A stretch of 57,313 bases of DNA from Fibrobacter sp. (GTDB taxonomy: Bacteria; Fibrobacterota; Fibrobacteria; Fibrobacterales; Fibrobacteraceae), in the NCBI GenBank assembly GCA_016285835.1, contig JAEERM010000009.1, positions 1 to 57,313 of the forward strand. Reading direction: 5' to 3'. Positions within the stretch are counted from its first letter, which is position 1; every line of letters starts with the position of its first letter. Below are positions 17,511 through 25,235 of this stretch, piece after piece. The position numbers were made by a program, and so were the translations under genes. The notes under the pieces were generated by a model that worked only from the letters and a program-made list of their open reading frames with translations, had not been told where the DNA came from and ran no database searches.

Positions 17511-17563
17511 TTTGTCATCCCCGCGACCTGTGCTGAGCTTGCCGAAGCAAGGCGGGGATCTCC
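17511..17563. repeat. 53-bp intergenic repeat, copy 1
   Basis: Identical over 53 bases to 17893-17945. It contains CCCCGC and GCGGGG as outer inverted arms around a CTGAGCTTGCCGAAGCAAG core, so it can fold into a hairpin. It sits just upstream of the leader-only gene and ends about 20 bases before that gene's start. The core resembles widespread REP-like repeats (inference). Confidence 0.9.
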
Positions 17564-17584
17564 CTCAAAAAACAGGAGAATAAA

Positions 17585-17809
17585 ATGAACACAACATACA
17601 CACAAAAATCTGTAACCGCGCAGCGCGTCGCCAACAACAACGCCGCAAACATCATGGACACCTCGCTGCAAAGCGCAAGCCTGCAACGCAAAGCCGACCT
17701 TGCCGACGGAGCGCTCCAGCGCGTATCCCTCGAAGAAGAGGAAGAACCCGTGCAGGGCAAGTCCATCCAGCGCGAAGCCCTCCCCGAAGAGGAAGAGGAA
17801 TTGGCATAA
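17585..17809 (+). CDS. Leader-only relative of the eCIS effectors
   Basis: A 74-residue protein with a good ribosome-binding site (AGGAG eight bases before ATG). Its first ~46 residues (MNTTYTQK, then LQSASLQRKADLADGALQR) align with the leader of the five effectors downstream. It then departs into an acidic tail (LEEEEEPVQGK, then PEEEEELA) and lacks the DUF4157 core and any toxin domain. Acidic Gln-Arg-rich linkers of this sort are common before DUF4157 in other eCIS cargo (family knowledge). It could be a loading decoy, a regulator, a plug, or the remnant of a former effector. Both sides carry the 53-bp repeat. Confidence 0.65.
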   Translation: MNTTYTQKSVTAQRVANNNAANIMDTSLQSASLQRKADLADGALQRVSLEEEEEPVQGKSIQREALPEEEEELA

Positions 17810-17836
17810 GGTCACTGAGCCCGCCGAAGTGACCTT
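17808..17836 (+). repeat. Hairpin after the leader-only gene
   Basis: A 9-bp perfect inverted repeat (arms 17808-17816 and 17828-17836) with an 11-base loop containing GCCCGCCGA. It begins at the stop codon of the leader-only gene. The loop core is related to the nearby 53-bp repeat. It lacks a T-tract, so it is at best a weak terminator or mRNA-end hairpin. Confidence 0.6.
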
Positions 17837-17892
17837 ATCGAAGCAAGCCTGCCGAAGTGACCCACTCTTTATTGTCATCCTCGCGACTACAC

Positions 17893-17945
17893 TTTGTCAT
17901 CCCCGCGACCTGTGCTGAGCTTGCCGAAGCAAGGCGGGGATCTCC
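17893..17945. repeat. 53-bp intergenic repeat, copy 2
   Basis: Identical to the repeat at 17511-17563. It lies between the leader-only gene and effector 1 and ends 24 bases before the effector start. A decayed partial relative lies between 17837 and 17890. The two direct copies frame the leader-only gene and could recombine to delete it (inference). Confidence 0.9.
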
Positions 17946-17969
17946 ATCCCTAAAAAAAGGAGAAAAAGC

Positions 17970-19286
17970 ATGCCCACCACGTATGCACAAAAACAAGCCC
18001 CCGCACAAAAGATGGGTGCGTCAAGCGCAGCCTCCGTCCTTGACGCATCTTCGCAAAGCGAAGGGTTACAAAGAAAGGCGGACATGGCGAATAAAGCCAC
18101 ACAGCGTGAAGAAGCTCCGCGACCAAATAATACGGGTATGCCTGACAACCTTAAATCCGGTATCGAAAGTCTTTCTGGTTTCTCGATGGACGATGTGCGT
18201 GTGCATTACAATAGCAGTAAGCCCGCTACCGTTCAGGCGCTTGCTTATACGCAAGGCACAGACATCCACGTTGCCCCCGGTCAAGAAAAGCACCTCCCGC
18301 ACGAAGCATGGCATGTAGCCCAACAAATGGCAGGGCGAGTATCGCCAACTACAAATATCAACGGCATGCCTGTGAATGATAATGCTGGGCTGGAGCATGA
18401 AGCCGATGTGATGGGTGAGAAAGCAACAAAACAGACTTCTTCTTTACAATTAAAAAAAGCACACGAAAACATACATTTACAAAAAAATGTAAGTCAACTT
18501 ACTATAGGGACTCGTCTGGAACTAAACCAGTTAAATGTTGTAGGAGAACAACACGATGAGACTGATGGGAGAAAAAAAGATGAAATAGATTACGCAACTT
18601 TTCTATTTGGCCCAGGTCATTATTGGAATGAATATCAATTTAGGCTTGATTCTGAAGAATATGGTGAATCTCCAAAATATCGTGTTATATACGCTTTTTA
18701 TTGTTTAAAAGAAACAATGTTTAGTCTATTTGAAAAAGTTCTTAATCAAGAACAAATTACTGATTATACGATGGAATTAGCAAAAAGATTAATAAAAAGA
18801 TTTTATTCTGATATTATTGTCGGGGCCCCTTACGCAAAAGAAAGAAGAGATATTGAAAACGAAGTACTCACTGAAATACAATTCGAAAAAATCATTGAAT
18901 TTGCAAAGTGCGCTTTTGAAAATGCAAAAAGAATATTCAAAAGTCTGCCACAAATACCGTTTGGTTTTCAAAGATTCAAAAATGATTTTACCACTTATAC
19001 AGATAGTATAGAAAAATTGTTTGATCTGCGGACTCACCAAACATCTGATTCTATAAGTAAAAAAAGGTCAATTAAGATGCATAGGGCTGCGAATACAGCA
19101 ATGGAGCAAGGAAAATATGGTATATGGAAAATAGGCGATGACCATGTTAATGATATTATAACAGGCGTATTGAGTATTTTTAGGCCTATCAAATACAATT
19201 TGATAAAAAAAGATTTTTTTGATAAATACTTCAACCCCTTAAACACATGGACATTGGACGATGAGAAGCGTAAGAGATTACAATGA
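17970..19286 (+). CDS. eCIS cargo effector 1: DUF4157 core plus GExH-type domain
   Basis: A 438-residue effector. Residues 1-56 are the shared leader (SQSEGLQRKADMAN, then Pro-Asn-rich linker). Residues ~57-152 are the DUF4157/eCIS core: SLSGFSMDDVRVHYNS, then HEAWH at 111-115, and LEHEAD at 141-146, together a zincin-like metal site. The C-terminal domain carries LNVVGEQHDE (188-197), a HYWNEYQF segment and, near the end, RSIKMHRAANTAM and IWKIGDDHV. Effector 3 shares this domain. GExH plus a late GxxHV recalls TraB/ChaN and erythromycin-esterase-like proteins, but this is only a motif resemblance. No signal peptide is present, as expected for tube-loaded cargo. The C-terminal half is very AT-rich. 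Confidence 0.85.
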   Translation: MPTTYAQKQAPAQKMGASSAASVLDASSQSEGLQRKADMANKATQREEAPRPNNTGMPDNLKSGIESLSGFSMDDVRVHYNSSKPATVQALAYTQGTDIHVAPGQEKHLPHEAWHVAQQMAGRVSPTTNINGMPVNDNAGLEHEADVMGEKATKQTSSLQLKKAHENIHLQKNVSQLTIGTRLELNQLNVVGEQHDETDGRKKDEIDYATFLFGPGHYWNEYQFRLDSEEYGESPKYRVIYAFYCLKETMFSLFEKVLNQEQITDYTMELAKRLIKRFYSDIIVGAPYAKERRDIENEVLTEIQFEKIIEFAKCAFENAKRIFKSLPQIPFGFQRFKNDFTTYTDSIEKLFDLRTHQTSDSISKKRSIKMHRAANTAMEQGKYGIWKIGDDHVNDIITGVLSIFRPIKYNLIKKDFFDKYFNPLNTWTLDDEKRKRLQ

Positions 19287-19317
19287 TGACATTGAAAAAA
19301 CATGTGGAAGAGAAAAT

Positions 19318-19344
19318 ATGATCTTCTCAATTGAGTAGAATCAT
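19318..19344. repeat. Imperfect palindrome between effectors 1 and 2
   Basis: A 27-base near-palindrome centred on CTCAATTGAG with ATGAT/ATCAT outer arms and two mismatched pairs. It lies in the 131-bp gap between effectors 1 and 2, an otherwise AT-rich stretch. It could be an operator or a weak transcript end. Confidence 0.4.
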
Positions 19345-19417
19345 AAAACGGACAATGAAGTATACATCTTTCAAAAAATTATATATACAATCTCTATAAA
19401 GTTAAAAAGACACTCTT

Positions 19418-20992
19418 ATGAACACTACATATACACAACAGTTGTTCCCCACTCAAAAGAAGGGTTTCCCCACCGCAGCCTCTGTCTTCGACGCATCCTC
19501 ACAAAGCGAATCCCTCCAGCGAAAAGCAGACATGGCAAATAATGCTGCCCAGCGTGCGGAACCTCCGCGACCGAACAACACGGGCATTCCAGATAACCTA
19601 AAAGCTGGTGTCGAAAGCCTTTCCGGTTTTTCGATGGATGACGTGCGTGTGCATTACAACAGCGGTAAACCTGCTACTGTTCAGGCTTTAGCGTATACGC
19701 AGGGGACAGATATTCACGTTGCTCCTGGTCAAGAAAAACACCTTCCGCATGAAGCATGGCATGTTGCTCAGCAAATGGCTGGTCGGGTTTCACCCACTAC
19801 GAATATTAACGGAATGCCTGTCAATGATAATGCCGGATTAGAACATGAAGCAGATATAATGGGGGAGAAGGCGGTGAATCAAAAGAAAAAAAATAAATAT
19901 GTGACAACAAAAAAAACAAATACATGTATGCAGATGTTTTTTGATTCAACAATTTATAATGATGGAAACAAAATCCTTGATGATTTTACACAACTCAGTT
20001 CTTTTTTGAAAGAAACAGAAAAAAACACATTATTCCAAAAAGCAAGTTCATTGTGGGACAATTTACATAATGTAATCAGTCAAGCAACCGCTGATGAACA
20101 GGGATATGCCGCTGAGCTCAAAAAAAAAATAATCCAGCCCTTAAAAGAAGAAGCAATACCCCTTATAAAATCTTTTTATGAGGCTTTAGAAAAAACAGAC
20201 AACAAAGCCTTTACAGAGCAAATTTGTGATGTTTTAAATCACGAAGAAAACAGCGGCATCCTCATAGGTCCAGATAAACCTCAATGGACGAAACGATTTC
20301 TTACTAAAGTATTTGACCCTTCGGATTACTCTTTCATTCCTGGTTCCATACCAGATGAAGAACTAAATTCAAATTCTTTTATCGGCCCTTTTAAAGAAGT
20401 CTTGAAAATACTGAAAGACGAAAGAAAGAAATATGAAAAAGAAGAAGGATATAAAGAAGAAGAAGAAGAAAAAAAAGAAAAAGAAAATTTTCATGACGTT
20501 TGTGACATGGCAATAGAAATGTGTAACAAAGTAAGCGCAACCGAAAAAAGCAAAATAATGAATTCATATTTTAAAAATAAACAAGAAGTTGCCAAAGGCA
20601 ACTTTGGGACAATAAAAATAAAAATAACCGATATAAAGGATAAAAATCTTTTTCATAATAGCTATACTTGTGAGAGAAATGTGTATGCATACACCACACC
20701 GTCAAAAAAAGTAGGGAAAAATAAGGAAAAAATCCGGTTAGGGACGCTATATAGAAAAGCTCATAATTCTGAAAGTCCTTCACAAGCAGGAATAATTATT
20801 CATGAAGCCTCGCATCTTTGCATAAAAACAGAAGATCATGCATATGAAAGGGAAAATTGTCAAAAATTAACGGAGGATAAGGCCATAAAAAATGCCGATT
20901 CCTATCGTCTCTCTGCAGAAGAGGTTTGGTTCAATAAAGAATCCCCAACCGAAGAAATTGATTCAAAGGTGGTCAAAACTAAGGAAATTTAA
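19418..20992 (+). CDS. eCIS cargo effector 2: DUF4157 core plus Asp-zincin (M35-like) peptidase
   Basis: A 524-residue effector with the shared leader and DUF4157 core (HEAWH at 111-115). A helical, charged middle section follows, including a low-complexity stretch of Glu and Lys near residues 340-360. The C-terminal domain contains HEASH (462-466), then D473 in KTEDHAYE and a NADSYRLSAEEVW segment. That order, HExxH then Asp-x-x-Tyr then NADSY, is the layout of Asp-zincin metallopeptidases of the deuterolysin / peptidyl-Lys endopeptidase group (M35, family knowledge). The predicted activity is protein cleavage inside or on the target cell. Effector 4 is a paralogue. There is no signal peptide. 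Confidence 0.85.
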   Translation: MNTTYTQQLFPTQKKGFPTAASVFDASSQSESLQRKADMANNAAQRAEPPRPNNTGIPDNLKAGVESLSGFSMDDVRVHYNSGKPATVQALAYTQGTDIHVAPGQEKHLPHEAWHVAQQMAGRVSPTTNINGMPVNDNAGLEHEADIMGEKAVNQKKKNKYVTTKKTNTCMQMFFDSTIYNDGNKILDDFTQLSSFLKETEKNTLFQKASSLWDNLHNVISQATADEQGYAAELKKKIIQPLKEEAIPLIKSFYEALEKTDNKAFTEQICDVLNHEENSGILIGPDKPQWTKRFLTKVFDPSDYSFIPGSIPDEELNSNSFIGPFKEVLKILKDERKKYEKEEGYKEEEEEKKEKENFHDVCDMAIEMCNKVSATEKSKIMNSYFKNKQEVAKGNFGTIKIKITDIKDKNLFHNSYTCERNVYAYTTPSKKVGKNKEKIRLGTLYRKAHNSESPSQAGIIIHEASHLCIKTEDHAYERENCQKLTEDKAIKNADSYRLSAEEVWFNKESPTEEIDSKVVKTKEI

Positions 20993-21099
20993 AAAAAAGT
21001 AATTTATGAACGTCACCTACACACAAAAACTACCCCCCGCACAAAAGAAGGATGCGCCCACCGCAGCCTCCGTCCTTGACGCATCTTCGCAAAGCGAAG
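20856..21099 (+). repeat. 244-bp direct repeat, copy 1
   Basis: It covers the last ~137 bases of effector 2, the short intergenic gap and the first ~94 bases of effector 3. Copy 2 is at 23664-23907, exactly 2808 bases downstream. I see only about two mismatches (one base in the effector-end part and one near position 21094), so the copies are recent or kept alike by gene conversion. Confidence 0.9.
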
Positions 21100-22322
21100 C
21101 CCTCCAGCGTAAAGCCGACATGGCGAACAACGCCGCACAGCGAGAAGAAGCCCCGCGACCGAATAACACAGGGATGCCGGACAATTTAAAATCCGGTATT
21201 GAGAGCCTCTCCGGTTTCTCCATGGACGACGTGCGAGTACATTACAACAGCAGTAAGCCTGCAACGGTTCAGGCTCTCGCATACACGCAGGGGACAGACA
21301 TTCATGTCGCCCCCGGCCAAGAAAAGCACCTCCCCCACGAAGCATGGCACGTCGCCCAGCAAATGGCCGGGCGAGTATCGCCAACAACGAATGTCAACGG
21401 AATACCAGTGAATGATAATGCAACGCTAGAGCATGAAGCCGATGTCATGGGGGAAAAGGCTGTGCAATGTAAGAAGGGGAAAGAAAAAAGCAAAAAAAGA
21501 AAAATATCTAAGAATATCGCCCAATTTCTATTAGGAACTTTTGATAAGAACAAGTTGAATGTTGTAGGTGAAAATCATGATGAAAGCGACAAACGAAGAG
21601 ACAAAGAAAAAGAATGGACTAAAAAGCAATATGACGACAAGGGGGTACATTATTGGCTTGAATATGAGTTTAATTTTAATAAACGTTTTGGCGATCCTCA
21701 AGACCTTCGTGTAAAATTTCTTTACACTTCAATAAGAGACAATTTATACACGCTCCTTGATTTTATAACTAAGGTTACCAACAAAATATATAATACTGAT
21801 GAAGAAAAAAATTACTACATTCAAGAATACGACAAGTATATTGAAACAGCAAATTATTACATTAGTCTCATGTCTGACGAATTAACAATGAAAAACATTG
21901 TTTTTGACATTTGTTTAGACGCAAGGATATTATTATGCTGTGATGCTCTTAAAGAGAAATTAAACAATATAAAAACAGCAATAAACTGGAAAACAATTAA
22001 TAAACAAAACGTGCAAAAATGGATTGAAGAAAGTTTAATAATTACAAACGATTTAGATGATAAACTTAGATGTAAGGATACAGATTCAGATACGCTATGC
22101 AAAGATAGGTCGGTAGCAATGCATTCTACAGCTACCCTTGCATGTCAACATAATGAAAAAGGCATATGGAAAATAGGCGATAAACATGTTTGGGATATAT
22201 ATCATTATTGCCGAGAAAAGCATATAACAAATAGAGAATACCAATTAATAGATCAAGATGCTTTTAACAAATTAATAGATAACAGAAAAGAAGACAAAGA
22301 GCTTAAAAAAGGTAATCAATGA
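21006..22322 (+). CDS. eCIS cargo effector 3: DUF4157 core plus GExH-type domain
   Basis: A 438-residue paralogue of effector 1. The leader and DUF4157 core (HEAWH at 111-115) are nearly identical to the other effectors. The C-terminal domain has KLNVVGENHDES (GENH at 188-191), an HYWLEYEF segment, RSVAMHSTATLAC and IWKIGDKHVWDI, the same landmarks as effector 1 but with the rest strongly diverged. Conservation of these landmarks across diverged sequence suggests they are active-site or core residues. The gene starts 13 bases after effector 2 and its stop overlaps the start of effector 4 (ATGA), so it belongs to one transcript. Confidence 0.85.
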   Translation: MNVTYTQKLPPAQKKDAPTAASVLDASSQSEALQRKADMANNAAQREEAPRPNNTGMPDNLKSGIESLSGFSMDDVRVHYNSSKPATVQALAYTQGTDIHVAPGQEKHLPHEAWHVAQQMAGRVSPTTNVNGIPVNDNATLEHEADVMGEKAVQCKKGKEKSKKRKISKNIAQFLLGTFDKNKLNVVGENHDESDKRRDKEKEWTKKQYDDKGVHYWLEYEFNFNKRFGDPQDLRVKFLYTSIRDNLYTLLDFITKVTNKIYNTDEEKNYYIQEYDKYIETANYYISLMSDELTMKNIVFDICLDARILLCCDALKEKLNNIKTAINWKTINKQNVQKWIEESLIITNDLDDKLRCKDTDSDTLCKDRSVAMHSTATLACQHNEKGIWKIGDKHVWDIYHYCREKHITNREYQLIDQDAFNKLIDNRKEDKELKKGNQ

Positions 22323-23800
22323 AATCTACATATGCACAAAAGTCTTCCATCATTCAAAAGGCTGCTGATTCAAAAGCAACCTCAGTCCATGACGCATCTT
22401 CGCAAAGTGAAGCCCTCCAGCGTAAAGCGGACATGGCAAACAACGCCGCCCAGCGTAAAGAAGCCCCGCGACCGAACAACACGGGAATGCCAGACAATTT
22501 AAAGTCTGGCATCGAGAGCCTCTCCGGCTTCTCCATGGACGACGTGCGCGTGCATTATAACAGCTCAAAACCTGCTACTGTACAGGCACTCGCCTACACA
22601 CAAGGTACAGACATTCATGTAGCCCCCGGTCAAGAAAAGCACCTCCCGCATGAAGCATGGCATGTGGCGCAGCAAATGGCAGGAAGGGTTTCTCCTACAA
22701 CAAATATTAATGGAATGCCGGTAAATGACAATGCTGGGCTGGAGCATGAAGCCGATGTCATGGGGGAAAAGGCGGAGAGTCAAAAGAAACAAAAAAGAAG
22801 CGTAAAAACAAAAAATATAAATACATGTACTCAGATGTTATTCTATGATTATACGATTCATGAAACTGGGGCTCAAACTATCTTTGCCGTAAAAACACTC
22901 GCTAATATTTTCAACGAAAAGAACATAGAAAAATTTTTTTCACATAAAGAACAATATTGGAATCAATTATATAACATTGACGATGTCAACGATGCTGATA
23001 AAAATGGATACACCATTATACTGAAAGATATTATCGAGTTCTTAAAAGAAAATGAAGAAAGCATTGATCAGCATATAGAAGAATTTATAAACGACGTAGT
23101 GAATGGCAAACGCGAAGTAGACGGTGATCCCAATTTATGGACACGAAAATTTATAAAAATCAATGAAAACACATATCCTCCCACAATTGAAAAAAATTCT
23201 TTTGAAGACTTGTTAGACCCTTTCAAAAAGGTAAAAAATATACTAATAAACGCACGAATGTTACATGAAGCCGAACAAGGACTTAAACCTGAAGAAAACG
23301 AGAATTTTCAAACCGTTTGTAAAATCGCATTAGATATGTGTGATAAAGTAAGTAAACCCAAAGCTATACAAATAATGCAATCATATTTTAATAATAGAGC
23401 AATTGACGCAATAGCTAACTTTAATAGGATAAGAGGAAAAATAGAAGAAATAAAAAAAGAAAAACTTTTTCGCAATAGCTATACTCGTTCGAAAAATGTG
23501 TATGCATACGTCAAAGAAGTAGGAAAAAATAAGGAAAAAGTCCGGTTAGGGACGCAATATAGACGTGTACCTAATGAAGGTAGCCCTTCACGAGCAGGAG
23601 TACTTATTCATGAAGCCTCGCATCTTTGCATAAAAACAGACGATTATGCATATGAGAAGGAAGATTGTCAAAAATTAACGGAGGATAAGGCCATAAAAAA
23701 TGCCGATTCCTATCGTCTCTCTGCAGAAGAGGTTTGGATCAATAAAGAATCCCCAACCGAAGAAATTGATTCAAAGGTGGTCAAAACTAAGGAAATTTAA
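22319..23800 (+). CDS. eCIS cargo effector 4: DUF4157 core plus Asp-zincin (M35-like) peptidase
   Basis: A 493-residue paralogue of effector 2. It has the shared leader, though more diverged at the first 20 residues (MKSTYAQKSSIIQK), and the DUF4157 core (HEAWH 111-115). The C-terminal peptidase domain has HEASH at 431-435, D442 in KTDDYAYE and NADSYRLSAEEVW. The last ~120 residues are close to effector 2, while the middle (~160-370) has drifted, including loss of the Glu-rich stretch. The start overlaps effector 3 by four bases. Confidence 0.85.
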   Translation: MKSTYAQKSSIIQKAADSKATSVHDASSQSEALQRKADMANNAAQRKEAPRPNNTGMPDNLKSGIESLSGFSMDDVRVHYNSSKPATVQALAYTQGTDIHVAPGQEKHLPHEAWHVAQQMAGRVSPTTNINGMPVNDNAGLEHEADVMGEKAESQKKQKRSVKTKNINTCTQMLFYDYTIHETGAQTIFAVKTLANIFNEKNIEKFFSHKEQYWNQLYNIDDVNDADKNGYTIILKDIIEFLKENEESIDQHIEEFINDVVNGKREVDGDPNLWTRKFIKINENTYPPTIEKNSFEDLLDPFKKVKNILINARMLHEAEQGLKPEENENFQTVCKIALDMCDKVSKPKAIQIMQSYFNNRAIDAIANFNRIRGKIEEIKKEKLFRNSYTRSKNVYAYVKEVGKNKEKVRLGTQYRRVPNEGSPSRAGVLIHEASHLCIKTDDYAYEKEDCQKLTEDKAIKNADSYRLSAEEVWINKESPTEEIDSKVVKTKEI

Positions 23801-23907
23801 AAAAAAGTAATTTATGAACGTCACCTACACACAAAAACTACCCCCCGCACAAAAGAAGGATGCGCCCACCGCAGCCTCCGTCCTTGACGCATCTTCGCAA
23901 AACGAAG
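23664..23907 (+). repeat. 244-bp direct repeat, copy 2
   Basis: Second copy of the repeat at 20856-21099. It covers the end of effector 4, the gap and the start of effector 5. The shared boundaries show that the effector 2/3 junction and the effector 4/5 junction descend from one ancestor. Confidence 0.9.
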
Positions 23908-25235
23908 GGCTACAAAGAAAGGCCGACATGGCGAATAACGCCGCCCAGCGTGAAGAAGTTCCTCGCCCCAACAACACAGGAATGCCGGACAACTTAAAAT
24001 CCGGTATCGAAAGCCTTTCTGGTTTTTCGATGGATGATGTGCGCGTGCATTACAACAGCTCTAAACCAGCTACAGTACAAGCTCTAGCGTATACACAAGG
24101 CACCGACATTCATTTAGCCCCCGGTCAAGAAAAACATCTTCCGCACGAAGCTTGGCATGTTGCCCAGCAAATGGCTGGAAGGGTTTCGCCAACCACGAAC
24201 ATCAATGGATTGCCCGTGAATGATAATGCAGGGCTGGAACATGAAGCCGATGTCATGGGAGAAAAGGCGGTACAGTGCAAGGCAAATAAAAGCGAAATAA
24301 CAAAGAATAGCATTTGCCCAAGCAATGTAGCACAATGCGAAAACGGAAAAAAATTGGAGAACATCCAAAAAGATACTCCTTATGGATATTTTTTATTGAA
24401 AGAATTGTGCTATAACGACCTCTCCTCCGGAGCCGCTATGGAACTATTAGAATTCTATCCAAATGAAAAAATCGGCGATGATGGAAACTATATCAGTTTA
24501 GTTCAAATAGTTAAAGAAAGCGAAGAAAAAATTGAAGGAGCAAGAGATGGAAACACAGGTTTTGCCAAAAGAATGGTGACAGAAGATGGCCCATACAAAG
24601 GGTGGGCCGTCGATTCTGATTGGATCTATAAATATTATCCTTACCTAGACCGCGCAATGCTTAATAGAATGTTTGTTCCCGAATTAGGAAAAGATAAATT
24701 AGGAGAAGATCATTCTGAAGCAATAATAACAAAAATTATGAACCCCCATGGAACTGATTCGCCGAAACTTCGTGGTCTTAATAAAAAATCTTCTTTATTA
24801 TTTATCAACAAAGATTTCCGATACCCAGAAATTCGCTTAAGAACAGATCAATCTCTTTATCACCCCTCTGAAAAACCGAAAGATCGTCACAATGGGTGGT
24901 CCACCGTAAAAAATGAAGGGAAATGGGATGGTTCTGCTGCATTAAGAGACGCTCCTTCCGGAAAAAAAAGGATGGATTTTAAAGTGATGGCTTTGCTTAA
25001 TGACGATTTTAATTTAGGTATAATTGAATGGGGTTACGATTCAGAAAACAGACAAGTTTACTTTAATTATGTTGAAAATGAAGACAATGCTCTCGGCTTT
25101 TTCGCTGCAACAGCGAGACAATGGAATTCAATAGAACTAGATAAATATGGAAAATTTGATTCACCAGACGAAAAAAGTCATAAATTATTTCAAATGCCTA
25201 CAGAATATAAGAAACCTCCTATCGAACCCATTTAA
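23814..25235 (+). CDS. eCIS cargo effector 5: DUF4157 core plus unrecognised C-terminal domain
   Basis: A 473-residue effector with the same leader and DUF4157 core (HEAWH 111-115) but a different C-terminal ~300 residues that I do not recognise. Landmarks are YGYFLLKELCYNDLSSGAAM, then GWAVDSDWIYKYYPYLDRAM, then an IIEWGYDSENRQVYFNYV segment near the end. The last part (WSTVKNEGKWDGSAALRDAP) is rich in aromatic and charged residues, like a compact enzyme or binding fold. It has a few Cys in the linker (CPSNVAQC). The gene ends the effector array; nothing that looks like an immunity protein follows. Confidence 0.8.
   Translation: MNVTYTQKLPPAQKKDAPTAASVLDASSQNEGLQRKADMANNAAQREEVPRPNNTGMPDNLKSGIESLSGFSMDDVRVHYNSSKPATVQALAYTQGTDIHLAPGQEKHLPHEAWHVAQQMAGRVSPTTNINGLPVNDNAGLEHEADVMGEKAVQCKANKSEITKNSICPSNVAQCENGKKLENIQKDTPYGYFLLKELCYNDLSSGAAMELLEFYPNEKIGDDGNYISLVQIVKESEEKIEGARDGNTGFAKRMVTEDGPYKGWAVDSDWIYKYYPYLDRAMLNRMFVPELGKDKLGEDHSEAIITKIMNPHGTDSPKLRGLNKKSSLLFINKDFRYPEIRLRTDQSLYHPSEKPKDRHNGWSTVKNEGKWDGSAALRDAPSGKKRMDFKVMALLNDDFNLGIIEWGYDSENRQVYFNYVENEDNALGFFAATARQWNSIELDKYGKFDSPDEKSHKLFQMPTEYKKPPIEPI

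Noticed and set aside
17970..25235. Tandem repeats of the effector fronts as a CRISPR or other array
   Set aside because: The repeats are coding, more than 400 bases long and in frame with conserved protein domains.
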